Source: Strongyloides papillosus (taxonomy: Eukaryota; Nematoda; Chromadorea; Rhabditida; Strongyloididae). Taken from it: 64,000 bases of DNA. Under the pieces are notes generated by a model that ran no database searches, was not told where the DNA came from, and saw only the letters and a program-made list of their open reading frames with translations. Positions within the stretch are counted from its first letter, which is position 1; each line of letters starts with the position of its first letter. Made by a program: the position numbers and the translations under genes. Where the stretch lies: positions 1,116,001 to 1,180,000 of the forward strand of contig SRSI01000004.1 of the NCBI GenBank assembly GCA_005656395.1, read 5' to 3'. Below, piece by piece: positions 52,056-62,683 of this stretch.

Positions 52056-52128
52056 AGCCCTCCAGGGGGCTCGAACCCCTGACCGTTAGATTAAAAGTCT
52101 AACGCTCTACCAACTGAGCTAGGAAGGC
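52056..52128 (-). tRNA. tRNA-Lys (UUU)
   Basis: Minus strand: acceptor GCCTTCC / GGAGGGC, D arm GCTCAGTTGGTAGAGC, anticodon stem TTAGA / TCTAA with loop CTTTTAA (anticodon TTT), T arm with GGTTCGAGCC. A TTTTT terminator follows within 10 bases on the minus strand. All stems pair, one G-T in the acceptor. It lies 200 bp from the 5' LTR of the intact retrotransposon. Confidence 0.95.
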
Positions 52129-52327
52129 CCGGAGGCGGGACCATCAAATGTATTCAATTAATTTACATTATTAAAATATATTTGTGGTAGTTTATGTTAG
52201 AAATTTTAATAGTTACGCATTGCTAACTTTTAATATTTGACAAATAGTATATAATACTTTTTTTTAATAAAATTTTAGTTAAAACTATATTTTTTTATAA
52301 TTTTAAAAAATTGTATGATGTAATATT

Positions 52328-52537
52328 TGTAATGGAAATTGATCGTCATGAAAATAATAAATAAAAGAATATCAATAATCAAGACCAAAGACAAAAGACT
52401 ATTTAAATAATTTATACATTTTTTATATATTCTCGAGTATTATAAAAGTAGAATGGAATAGATGATAACGGGGGCATTTCTCGGTTGTTAATAAACATTA
52501 TACATACTTGTGTGTACTATATTTATATTTCATAACA
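52328..52537 (+). repeat. 5' LTR of the intact retrotransposon
   Basis: 210 bp, TG..CA ends. Holds a TATA box TATAAAAG (52441-52448) and a poly(A) signal AATAAA (52490-52495), so transcription likely starts around 52470 and the R region ends downstream of the signal. Confidence 0.95.
52441..52448 (+). promoter_or_regulatory. TATA box in 5' LTR
   Basis: TATAAAAG in the LTR, about 40 bp before the AATAAA signal; position is normal for an LTR promoter. Confidence 0.6.
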
Positions 52538-55500
52538 TGGAGGTTCCACCTGCGAACATAAAATTTTTTCTATTCCTGCGTCCGCTAACTATTATTACTC
52601 GCGAGTTACAACGTTACTGCTACATCGTCTTAGCAGTAGTATCATATGGTTATATATTAACATTTCAATCATTGCAGACCTTTGACATGAAGACGATTTT
52701 TCGCCGTAAGAAACGCAATGATGCGGACTTATTATCTTTTGAGACTGCAGTCGAAAACTTGAAACCTAAATGGCGCAAGCACCAAGAGGACGCTCTGGAC
52801 AAAAGCGCTGAGGATCAACAGGAGGTATACCGACAAATGAAGCAGGAATTCGACGAATTACGCAGGAGACATGGAATAACAGCTGAGATTCAACCCCCCA
52901 TATTCCAATTCAAGATTAAAGATACCACTGAACAACAAAATAAGATTAACCAAGATTTGATGAAGAATATCAGAGCTGATGGACTTTTGGTACCATTCAA
53001 CGGTACGACTGTACATGACTTAGAAAAATGGATCACTCAAACCTTGACAATGCTAAAAACAATCGCTTTAACGGAAGAACGTATTCCCCTTACAATGAAA
53101 ATTGCCAAAAACTATCTGAATAAACTGATTCCTGATGGTTACCGATTTGACAATATCATGAAAAGAGCATGGACTGACAAAAATGATGATATCGAACAGA
53201 TTTTTAAGAAAATGATACACATCCTTCACTCTACTGGAATTGCTGAAAACGAAAAATGCAAATTATCAACACCCATACAAGGTCAAGATGAATCCGTTAT
53301 GACTTATAGCAAACGATTTGAAGAATATCATAAGCAACTTGAAGGAACAGATGAATTCAACAGACTTATTCATGCCGACACTATTAGTACGAGGCTGTAT
53401 GTTCTTTTATTGAAAGGATTGAACAATTCTATCAAGAAACATCTTCCAATACCAGGTCTACAAAAACTGATATATGAAGAAGTTATTGAAAAGCTGACAG
53501 AAGTAGAAAATACTGCCTTAATATTCGGAGATAATAACCATGTCAATGCTATTAACAATTCACGACAATTCAATAAGAAGTTTTTTAATAAAAATAACAG
53601 ACAATACAAACCCCGATACAATACGAATTCTTCTAATCACAAGGAAACTACATCCAATGGTAATACCTATGAAAAGAAAAACAAGACCAACTTTAATAAG
53701 AGAAAGCCTAATACCAATTATAAATCAAACAAATACACCAACTCTAGACGAAATTATATGAACAACATTGAATCTACCAATGCTAAACTTGATGAAGCAT
53801 GTAACCAATTGAGAGAATTAACGTTCGTTATTAAAAATGCCTTTACAATTTGTATTTTAATATTTTGTTTTTGTCTACCGCTGGCTGGAGCAACTAACAC
53901 CACATGTTTGACAGAACCTAAGAATTTTAAATTGTTATACAAGAACTTTAGAAACTTTGTCAAAGACGATGCCTTACCAATGCAAATATACAGAATACCT
54001 AACAACTGTATTTTAACAGATCCCAGTGTTTATGTGAAAATTCATTCCATATACATCAATGACAAAGACAGTTCGGAACTTCAACTACACAATACGGAAG
54101 CACTATGTGACACTACCAAAGTATTTGAAGATTTAAATGGTAACAAATATGGTGTTGTACCTATTGCAACCAATAGTTATAAAGTATCTGCTGTCAAAAG
54201 AGCAAGCCATTACTTAGAATACTTTAATAATTTTGAAAGCGTTGAAAAGTGTCCCGAAATCATTGAAATCTCAGATCATCCTTCAGTGAAGATAGAACCA
54301 ATAATTCCATCACAACCACCTGCAGCATCAATTAATCAAACAGTTCTTAGAAAACGACCCCCCATTGAGCACAAAGACGATGCTGTAGTCAAAATACGTA
54401 AGTCTACTGAAGATGAATTAGCGAGATGTGAAGATGAAAAGTCACAATTAAAGGAAGTTCTCAGCAAATTGGAACTTGAAAAGGAACAATGGTTACGGGA
54501 TAAGGCGTTATTGGAACGTACAATCCAAGAACAAAATGCAAAACATGAGAGTGTACGTTTCGATTTGCAGTCTCAGATAGATCAAAAAGATAAAGATATC
54601 AAGACATTGAATAACAGAATTATTGACTATCAGTCGTCTATTTCGGAGAAAAGTCAACAACTTCGAAATTTTCAACAACAACTTCAGTCGTTATCTTCTT
54701 CTGTGAAAGCAAACGATCCCAAAGATCTAATGGAAAAAGTGACCAATCTAGAAAATTTTATGAATAACTTCAAATGTCCAACAATTCCAACATTATCTTG
54801 TCCACCTTGTGACCTCAAGAATGTTAATGCCAATATCAATAATTTGAAACAACGAACACCAACAGACTTGGATAAACGGATATCTGGAATTGAATATAGC
54901 ATGTCGAAACTGGAGCACGCAATAAATTCTTATTCACCTAGTATTGATGTGCGGCCAGAAATAGATGGATTACACGCAGCTATCTCCGAGATCCCTACAT
55001 TAATGAAACAACTTAAAGAGGAACAAGTTGAAAACAAACATTCTAACTCTACAACATCGGTAACTTGTCATTGCGCTAATTCACCTGATTTGACGGAATG
55101 GCTAACAAATATACCGAAAAAGGGTATTGAGGACACAATGACAGGTATGCCTAGCAGCATTGTTGCGATTATTTCTATCATCCTGACGTTATTGACTAAG
55201 AATGGACTTCATCATCTTCGGAATAGGTTTAATTCCCATCCATCTACGACTAGGGAAGAAGCCCCATTATATATTGTCGACGATTCACCTAAATATCGTT
55301 CGATTCACGTACGAACGGATGAGGAAATGGAAATAAACGAAATATTACATGAAGCTAGTCCTATTATTACTTTGGATATTGGCACAACATGTCTGGATAC
55401 ACTAATAGACACTGGAGCTAACCTCAACGTAATACACTGGAATAGCTTTCAGCAAATAAGTGATAAATACAAAAGTGAAATAAGAACTACAACTCAGAGG

Positions 55501-58500
55501 GCACGTGCAGCAAATGGACAGGCTATGAAATTTGAGGGAGAAGTTGACGTCTATTTAACAATTGGAAATAGACATGTTGCAGTACCAACCCTCATAAGTA
55601 AAGAAATTAACCACGATTTCATTATTGGACGTCAAACACTAAAGGAAATGGGAGATAGCACACTTTTTAATTGGAAACGTGGAAGAATTGAATTTGGAGA
55701 TCAATTTTATGATATCAAAAATTCATCGAAGGTATATTCCAAAAAGAAAATAAGATTGCCTCCATATTCATCAAACATTATTCATTGTGGACTACAAACC
55801 AAAGATTTCCCCTATGAAAATGGATATTTTATCGTCAACGATGATTTCAGGAAAGACAATCTTCTACTCACATGTAATCAATTAGGAAATATTCATGAAA
55901 ATATGTATGCTGTATTAATAATTAATATGGGTAACAATCCTGTCACATTACCGAAGAATAAGCAAATAGGAAGAATTGCCGGTATTGTAGCTGAAACAGA
56001 TAACTCTGTTACTATAAAAGGAGAGGAACTAATACCTGATGGAGGAGATTGGGAAGAAAATTTACCACCATATCCTGTAAATAAGATCTTGTCAGATAAT
56101 GAATTACTTTCACTTATAAATTGGAAGGAGTGCAATTTATCAAAACGAAACATAGAGAAATTAAAGAAGATCGTTCTCAAATATAACCTAGCTTTTCATG
56201 AGTATGATGGCAAGATAGGAAGATATAAAGGCAAAGAAAAGTTAACTATCCGATTGAAGGACAACAATTCATTACCAAAGCCGATAAGAGCACAGCAATT
56301 ATCAAGAGAAAAAGAAGCTGAAATAGAACGACAAATCAAACAAATGATTGAAGAAGATATGATAGAACCATCACGAAGCCCCTATCTTTCAAGAGTTGTA
56401 TTAGTTAAGAAGAAAGATTCAAATTGGCGCTTTGTAGTGGATTTTCGGAGAATTAATTCATTAGTTGAAGCACAAAGTCATCACATACCAAAAATACAAA
56501 ATATTCTCAATGAAGCAGCCGGAAAACGATTTTATTCAACATTTGATTTGAAATCTGGATTTCACCAAATAGCTCTGGATGCATCATCTAGAAAATTAGC
56601 TTCTTTTGTTACTCACCAAGGTATTTTTAGTTATAAAGTAATGCCTATGGGTTTAACAGGAAGTCCGGATGCCTTTCAAAGAATAATGGAAACTGTTCTT
56701 TTCGGACTTGTGAATACTTTTGTATACATTGACGACATTTTAACAGCTTCAGATAATGAGGAAGAACACTTGGAGAATATCGAAGCAATTCTCAAACGTA
56801 TACAAGATAACGGTATGAAGATATCATTAAAGAAAAGTAGTTTTGGTCTATTACAAATAAACTACTTAGGTTATACTATTGATTTTCATGGAATTAAGCC
56901 AAATCAAGACAAAATATCAGCATTGGAAAAGAAACAAACTCCAAAAACAGCTAAAGAAGTTAAATCTTTTATGGGAGCTGCATCCTATTTCCGCAGACAT
57001 ATACCAAATTTTGCACGTATCGCTGAACCATTGTATCGCGTTACTAATGAATTTATTTGGACTGCAGCACAGGAAACTGCTTTTCAAAACATAAAGAAAG
57101 CATTAATAAATGCTGCTTGTCTTAAGAAACCAGATAGTCGTGGAAAATATGAAATTCAAACGGATGCATCTAATCAAGGAATTGGAGCTGTTTTAATTCA
57201 AGAAAATCGCCCTGTAGCATTTATATCAAGATCATTAACAAAAAGTGAAAAGAATTATCCGCCTATCAAACTTGAAGCAATTGCCCTAATATACGCACTA
57301 CGTACTTTTAGAAGTTACATTTATGGAAAACAGACACAAGTTTACACTGATCATAAGCCTTTATTGGCCCTGATAAAGAATAAGAATTTAAAAGGAATAT
57401 TGGAAAGATTTCAACTCGCAATAATGGAATACGATGTTAAAATTGACTACGTCAAAGGTCCTGATAATCACATGGCAGATTATCTTTCAAGAGAAACGTT
57501 TAACCTCATAGCAGCCCTAGATGCTGCATTTCCAGTAATGCAACAACCATATGATACACCCTATAACATCAAAAATTTTATTCATTACTACACGGCAGAG
57601 GATAACTTTAAGTACGACGGTAAACCTCTGGTCACCGTTCGGAACAAAAATCGTTTCTACGTTCCAGAAACATTGCGAGGAGAATTATTAACTAGGTATC
57701 ACAAACACCCACTGCTTGGAAGCCACTTTGGATATCAGAAATGTGCTGAATACTTTCAAAGAATTTTCTATTGGCCTGAAATGATAAAGGATATGAAATC
57801 AGTTTGGGAAAATTGTTCTGAATGTTTAGCAAATAAAGAGCAACCCAATAGAAAAATTGCTGTCGTAAAGAAGCATTTAGAAAGACCCAATGAAATATTC
57901 AAAACATTATCCATAGATTATGGTGTCATAGAAGAAGGAAAATATGTTCTCGCTGTGGTGGATGAATTTACCAAATTTGCACAAGTAGCTATCACAACTA
58001 ATCAAGGAGCTTTAACAACAACTACAGAATTAATGAAGATGTTTTGTAATTTTGGATTTCCACAAACAATCAGAAGCGACAATGGGCCCACCTTCAAATC
58101 AACGAAGTTTGTCGCCTTTCTCAAAGAGTTAGGAATTCAACATCTCACTTCATCTGCTCACCACCACAAAGGAAACAGCATTGCTGAACGATTTATAAGA
58201 ACAATCAGAGAACGATTGAGATTCTATGACGTCTCCAATAATACTATTTACATGTGTGCTTTCGCTCACAACAACATGAAACACACCACAACAAATATGA
58301 GTCCAATGTCACTTATATTGAACACAAAACCGCATCCTATTACTGGATCACCTATACATGCAAAGTTAAGTGGAATGTTGGATCTTTTCAAAACAACCAC
58401 GCCTCAAGAACAAGTAACTAATGCCAATCTTTTACAAGAAGGTGAGAAAGTATGGAAACGTATTATCAATACAAGAACAACTAAGCAAAAGAATACACCA

Positions 58501-58644
58501 CAATATGATGGACCATACATTGTTGTGAAACATATTTATGGTGATACTTACGTTATACGTAAGATCACGGGGAAAGGAAGAATGACGGGACAAGAATTAA
58601 AAGTAAATGCTGAGATGCTGAAGAAAGAAAGTAACTCCAACTAG
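52537..58644 (+). CDS. Gag–[envelope-like membrane/coiled-coil module]–Pol polyprotein
   Basis: 2035 codons from ATG 52537; ATG 52687 is an alternative start that drops a hydrophobic N terminus. Residues: gag capsid-like core ~149-325; Asn/Lys/Arg-rich basic stretch ~337-408 in place of CCHC knuckles; hydrophobic segment ~434-452 with signal-like end LPLAGA, then an NTT glycosylation motif; Cys-bearing domain; coiled coil ~619-723; CPTIPTLSCPPC ~747-758; CHC near 845; membrane segment ~871-889. Protease DTG at 958, RT YIDD 1397-1400, RNase H Asp 1543, integrase HHCC ~1722-1765, integrase D1794, D1848, E1884 (D-35-E), and a GPY-type C-terminal domain. All catalytic residues are intact. The module between gag and protease is unusual: env normally follows pol. 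Two membrane segments would leave gag and pol on the same side. That topology is inferred. Confidence 0.9.
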   Translation: MEVPPANIKFFLFLRPLTIITRELQRYCYIVLAVVSYGYILTFQSLQTFDMKTIFRRKKRNDADLLSFETAVENLKPKWRKHQEDALDKSAEDQQEVYRQMKQEFDELRRRHGITAEIQPPIFQFKIKDTTEQQNKINQDLMKNIRADGLLVPFNGTTVHDLEKWITQTLTMLKTIALTEERIPLTMKIAKNYLNKLIPDGYRFDNIMKRAWTDKNDDIEQIFKKMIHILHSTGIAENEKCKLSTPIQGQDESVMTYSKRFEEYHKQLEGTDEFNRLIHADTISTRLYVLLLKGLNNSIKKHLPIPGLQKLIYEEVIEKLTEVENTALIFGDNNHVNAINNSRQFNKKFFNKNNRQYKPRYNTNSSNHKETTSNGNTYEKKNKTNFNKRKPNTNYKSNKYTNSRRNYMNNIESTNAKLDEACNQLRELTFVIKNAFTICILIFCFCLPLAGATNTTCLTEPKNFKLLYKNFRNFVKDDALPMQIYRIPNNCILTDPSVYVKIHSIYINDKDSSELQLHNTEALCDTTKVFEDLNGNKYGVVPIATNSYKVSAVKRASHYLEYFNNFESVEKCPEIIEISDHPSVKIEPIIPSQPPAASINQTVLRKRPPIEHKDDAVVKIRKSTEDELARCEDEKSQLKEVLSKLELEKEQWLRDKALLERTIQEQNAKHESVRFDLQSQIDQKDKDIKTLNNRIIDYQSSISEKSQQLRNFQQQLQSLSSSVKANDPKDLMEKVTNLENFMNNFKCPTIPTLSCPPCDLKNVNANINNLKQRTPTDLDKRISGIEYSMSKLEHAINSYSPSIDVRPEIDGLHAAISEIPTLMKQLKEEQVENKHSNSTTSVTCHCANSPDLTEWLTNIPKKGIEDTMTGMPSSIVAIISIILTLLTKNGLHHLRNRFNSHPSTTREEAPLYIVDDSPKYRSIHVRTDEEMEINEILHEASPIITLDIGTTCLDTLIDTGANLNVIHWNSFQQISDKYKSEIRTTTQRARAANGQAMKFEGEVDVYLTIGNRHVAVPTLISKEINHDFIIGRQTLKEMGDSTLFNWKRGRIEFGDQFYDIKNSSKVYSKKKIRLPPYSSNIIHCGLQTKDFPYENGYFIVNDDFRKDNLLLTCNQLGNIHENMYAVLIINMGNNPVTLPKNKQIGRIAGIVAETDNSVTIKGEELIPDGGDWEENLPPYPVNKILSDNELLSLINWKECNLSKRNIEKLKKIVLKYNLAFHEYDGKIGRYKGKEKLTIRLKDNNSLPKPIRAQQLSREKEAEIERQIKQMIEEDMIEPSRSPYLSRVVLVKKKDSNWRFVVDFRRINSLVEAQSHHIPKIQNILNEAAGKRFYSTFDLKSGFHQIALDASSRKLASFVTHQGIFSYKVMPMGLTGSPDAFQRIMETVLFGLVNTFVYIDDILTASDNEEEHLENIEAILKRIQDNGMKISLKKSSFGLLQINYLGYTIDFHGIKPNQDKISALEKKQTPKTAKEVKSFMGAASYFRRHIPNFARIAEPLYRVTNEFIWTAAQETAFQNIKKALINAACLKKPDSRGKYEIQTDASNQGIGAVLIQENRPVAFISRSLTKSEKNYPPIKLEAIALIYALRTFRSYIYGKQTQVYTDHKPLLALIKNKNLKGILERFQLAIMEYDVKIDYVKGPDNHMADYLSRETFNLIAALDAAFPVMQQPYDTPYNIKNFIHYYTAEDNFKYDGKPLVTVRNKNRFYVPETLRGELLTRYHKHPLLGSHFGYQKCAEYFQRIFYWPEMIKDMKSVWENCSECLANKEQPNRKIAVVKKHLERPNEIFKTLSIDYGVIEEGKYVLAVVDEFTKFAQVAITTNQGALTTTTELMKMFCNFGFPQTIRSDNGPTFKSTKFVAFLKELGIQHLTSSAHHHKGNSIAERFIRTIRERLRFYDVSNNTIYMCAFAHNNMKHTTTNMSPMSLILNTKPHPITGSPIHAKLSGMLDLFKTTTPQEQVTNANLLQEGEKVWKRIINTRTTKQKNTPQYDGPYIVVKHIYGDTYVIRKITGKGRMTGQELKVNAEMLKKESNSN
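52538..52550 (+). promoter_or_regulatory. Primer-binding site
   Basis: TGGAGGTTCCACC directly after the LTR end; TGG matches the complement of a tRNA CCA end. The matching tRNA is not identified. The likely gag-pol ATG (52537-52539) overlaps its first bases. Confidence 0.75.
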
Positions 58645-58838
58645 AATCAAAACCCACCGTCAGAAAATATACAAACAAAACTTAAAAAATAATATAAAAA
58701 CAAACAAAAAAAAAAAAATATATATATATATAGATAACAAGAAAAATTTAGAGATAATTAAAAACACAATAGAAAACCCCAATGGAGTGCTATAATCAAC
58801 AAATTTAACAAAGAAGAAAGAAAACAATTAAAATTTTA

Positions 58839-59142
58839 TTATGCTTCTATTCCCTTTCTTCTATCAAAATCGCCATCTTCATATGCTGGGACAACAGGAT
58901 CAGTAGCACTAGAAATAAATAAAAGAAAATGATAAAGAAAACAGAAAAACAACTCACAAATTAAATCCAACTTGACGACCCTGTGCCGAATAAAAAGCAC
59001 CCATAACAACCCTTCTATTTTGGATATGTTGAGATGGACGAAAATGGCGGATGAGACGACCTATAATCATGATAAGTGATATGGTTGATACAATTGACAA
59101 TCCTACAGCCAAGAATAATGTTTTTTGATCGTAACACTCCAT
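58839..59142 (-). CDS. Antisense spliced ORF: 84-residue single-pass membrane protein inside the retrotransposon
   Basis: Minus strand, between the pol stop and the 3' LTR. Exon 1 59142-58958, intron 58957-58909 (49 bp, GTGAGT..TTTCTAG), exon 2 58908-58839; phase-2 join; 84 residues ending in TAA. The short N terminus is followed by a hydrophobic segment at about residues 8-29 (LFLAVGLSIVSTISLIMIIG), a basic stop-transfer (RLIRHFRPSQ), then a polar, acidic C terminus (PVVPAYEDGDFDRRKGIEA). No family recognised. The intron has ideal splice sites and the frame is maintained across it, which argues for a real gene rather than a chance frame. Opposite orientation means it needs its own promoter or antisense transcription from the 3' LTR. 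It might be an accessory membrane protein of the element or a captured host gene. Confidence 0.65.
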
Positions 59143-59571
59143 TAGAAAAAAAATTATTATTAACTAAAAATAGTGAAAACATTTATGGAAAAATTATATT
59201 ACACAAAATAGTTAGATAATGAAATGATAATAAGAATATTGAAAATAAACTTTAAATAAAAAAACCATCCTTATTAGAAAATGGCTAGATATCAAACAAG
59301 CCATGTTAAAATGCAGAGGTGTCTATAAAAAGTTTATAAAAGAAAAGAGATTAAAGAAAAAGAAATAGTCAATATAAGAAAAAGGATTAACAAGAAAGAA
59401 AGAAGCCAACTTACCAATAAAAGAAAAGATGATCAATAGAATGGAGGATCACGAAATAGGTAAACACTGACAAAATAATAATTACATACAAAGAAGTAAA
59501 ATTAAAAACCAATGCAAGAAAGAATCAATGAAAATTATAAAGTATGGAGATCCAGTGAACGAATCTCCATA

Positions 59572-59580
59572 GCGAGGGGA
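59572..59580 (+). promoter_or_regulatory. Polypurine tract
   Basis: GCGAGGGGA immediately before the 3' LTR; purine-rich and in the expected place for plus-strand priming. Confidence 0.7.
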
Positions 59581-59790
59581 TGTAATGGAAATTGATCGTC
59601 ATGAAAATAATAAATAAAAGAATATCAATAATCAAGACCAAAGACAAAAGACTATTTAAATAATTTATACATTTTTTATATATTCTCGAGTATTATAAAA
59701 GTAGAATGGAATAGATGATAACGGGGGCATTTCTCGGTTGTTAATAAACATTATACATACTTGTGTGTACTATATTTATATTTCATAACA
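59581..59790 (+). repeat. 3' LTR of the intact retrotransposon
   Basis: 210 bp, no difference from the 5' LTR seen by eye; followed by the TATT duplication. Confidence 0.95.
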
Positions 59791-59794
59791 TATT

Positions 59795-60961
59795 TTACCA
59801 TAAATCATTTGTTATAAAAAAAAGTCATAATTTTATACAAATAATTAGAATTTTAACATAACTTTTTTATCATAAAATTAGTTTACTAACACTTTCAACA
59901 TAATCAAAAAGAATATATTTAGTATTTTCAACACTTTATAAGCTTATTTAGCTTTTTTTTTTGATATTTTCAAATTGTAACAGATTAAAAGATTTTATTA
60001 AATATAGTTGAATTGTTGTATATTTAAAGTTAAATATGTCTTGATTGTTTGTCATAGTATAAAGCATCTCTCAAAAATTATTTTAAATTAGATGTTTTTA
60101 CGGTAGCAACGTCATTATTTTTAATGTTACTAATTTGCTAATCCCAAAACTTAGATTTAATTTTAATATTTTTAGGGGTTAAAATTATTTATTTTTGAGG
60201 TTGATAGAACCTGGTATTGTTAAGGGAATTTTGATAATTTTAAGGTAAAATTTTGTTATTATTGTTTTTATTGTAAAATTTAATAGGCGTTGTACCAGAT
60301 TAAATAAAATATTTAACTATGTATTGCTAAACTTATATGTCTTAAAACTTATGATGTAGTAAATTATTGGTCTTAAAAAATCATTTAAGTAGTAAATATA
60401 CTGGGACAATAATAATTTGTTATATCTTGGGAATCTTTTTGCCTCTATCAAAATTACCACCAGTTATTCGTCTGAATTTTGTTCGATAATTTGATAATAA
60501 AATTAATTAGTTGATATATAAAATATTAATAACACTCTTCATGACTTTTCGGGCCATTTATGGTCATTTTTAGCAGTAATTTTATCCTTCTCTGCCTTTC
60601 TTATTAAACAGAATTTATTATATTATAAATAATTCCTTTGATATAAATTGACTTTGACTTAAATAATATTTTTTTGTACATCTAATGATAAAAATAGACA
60701 TAAAAAATAACATCACAATAAATTTTAATAATCTTCAGTAATAATTTTGATTTTTTTTATACTATAGTTGACTTCAAATTGAAACAGGTTATTTGATTAA
60801 TTTTTTATATAAAATCTATGGAATTTTAAAAATATTACATTGAGATATCATTATTTAAAATAATGAATTGCAATTTATTGAAAGTAATTTATTATTATAA
60901 AATTTAATTATATTAATCGATCAATATTGAATGAAAAGTATTATTTAAAACTTCTCTTTAT
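59795..60961. other. Non-coding spacer
   Basis: AT-rich DNA after the retrotransposon; no gene or repeat recognised. Confidence 0.5.
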
Positions 60962-62683
60962 ACACACAAAACCAAATCATTTCTTTTTGACCGACCACCA
61001 TACAAAACAATATACAATACACGAGCATTTTGTTTGACCACCCTCCCATAATTAATAAAAATGCATAGAGCGGTTTGATATAAACAACTTTATACATTTT
61101 CATAAAACTACACAAGCATTTTTGCATAAACAGATACTGTGCGGTTTTTACCTTTTTACACATGTTGGTTTTATAAAAAAATCATGTGTCGGTTTAATAT
61201 ACAATTACTGGTGTGGTTTATAAAAAAAATGCCCTATGTTGGTTTATAGGAAAACGTATTATTTTTCACTCAATTATAAATTTAAACTTTATTAATAAAA
61301 TTAATAATAAAATCATTTACAATAATAATAAATAAAATTTTATTTATTACAAGATAAAAATACATAAAAAAAATATATAAACAACCAGTAAAAAACTTTT
61401 TAAATAATTAAACGACCGGTTAAAAATGAAAAATTCATCCAGTATTATCTTTCATATTTTTTAGTTTTTTTTCAGCTTCATTCATCCTGTCAAGATTCAT
61501 TGTAGCTCTTAAAAAGTTATCTCTAAGAATCCTGTAACGGCTACTTTCATGTGATACTTCTACAAAACCAGTTCTTGGATTAGCTTTTAACTTTAGAAAT
61601 ATTTATCTTTTGATTTCGTTAGTCAATTCAGTCTATCTTTAGTCCAATTTAGAAATAATAGACTCTTGATCGGGTGACATCATAATTTTAGTCTGAAAAA
61701 GAAAATAGGGAAATATATAAATAAATATTTAAAGGGTGAATATTATTTTTAAAATGAATTAACGACCACTATACATTTTAAAACTATGTAAAAACTTTTC
61801 TATTTAAAAAAAGAAAACATAAGAGTGTCAAAAATACAAATGATTTTTACAATCATACTTTATTTGTTTTTTATTACTATGTTTTAAAAAATTAATTATA
61901 TAATAATTAAAAAAATTTTTATTTGTAATAAACTCGGAGCAAGATCCTCTCAACTTAAAGTAAATATTAATTCTTATTAATAATAAAATTTTCTATCCCT
62001 TCAATAGTTTCATCTACTTGTTTTTCAAAGTACCATCAGTATTTCTTTTTGATTTAACTATTTTCCATTACTGCTTCTTGTCCTGAAGTAAGCAAACTAA
62101 TTTCATATTCATTAAATTGAGCTGAATTCTTTAAGGTAGGTATAAAATTTTCTAACAAATTTACCAGGTCTTGATACTGCTATTTTATACCTACCAGCAT
62201 ACAAAATTAAAATACAAATAAAAAAAGAGATTTTGCATGATCAACTGATTTTTGTAGAGTTTTAACAAGTCCATCCTTATAACTAGACTTCAAGAGTTGT
62301 ACTAGTGATTCGTGAAATTTTTTAAAAAGTAACCCACAACTATTTTTGTTTCTAAAATTATGACTGCTTCAAGGAAAAGATTAACGTCTCCAGAGGTTGT
62401 TGATACATAAGGAGACAGTATATTCTTTTTATATCATTATTGTTATCCATCTCATTTATTAATTTAGTTCTTGTTCCTGAAAATAATAATTCTTCGACTG
62501 GCCTTTCAAGGATTGTAGGTAAAATAAAGTAAATTTTATAAATGATGACTATACTAATCTTATAAACTTCTATTGGAATCTTAAGAAAGAATACAGTAAC
62601 AATAACGATATTAAATTCAACATCGTGGCCACCTACATTAATTAATAAAAACATTATTAAAAATAGCGACTTACGGTTTACAA

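Larger units (their letters stand above)
52328..59790 (+). mobile_element. Intact LTR retrotransposon (Ty3/gypsy type, 7463 bp) with env-like module and antisense gene
   Basis: 210-bp LTRs at 52328-52537 and 59581-59790 look identical and begin TGTAATGG and end ATAACA (TG..CA). TATT direct repeats flank the element (52324-52327, 59791-59794). A primer-binding site TGGAGGTTCCACC follows the 5' LTR, and a purine tract GCGAGGGGA precedes the 3' LTR. One open frame encodes gag, an extra membrane-coiled-coil module, protease, RT, RNase H and integrase; this order of RT before integrase is Ty3/gypsy. On the opposite strand before the 3' LTR is a spliced ORF. Identical LTRs and an unbroken frame mean recent insertion and possible activity. 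Confidence 0.95.

Noticed and set aside
60945..61163. Minus-strand ORF similar to the start of 26625-27113
   Set aside because: The similarity comes from the non-coding terminal repeats of the 5.4 kb DNA element; not a protein gene.
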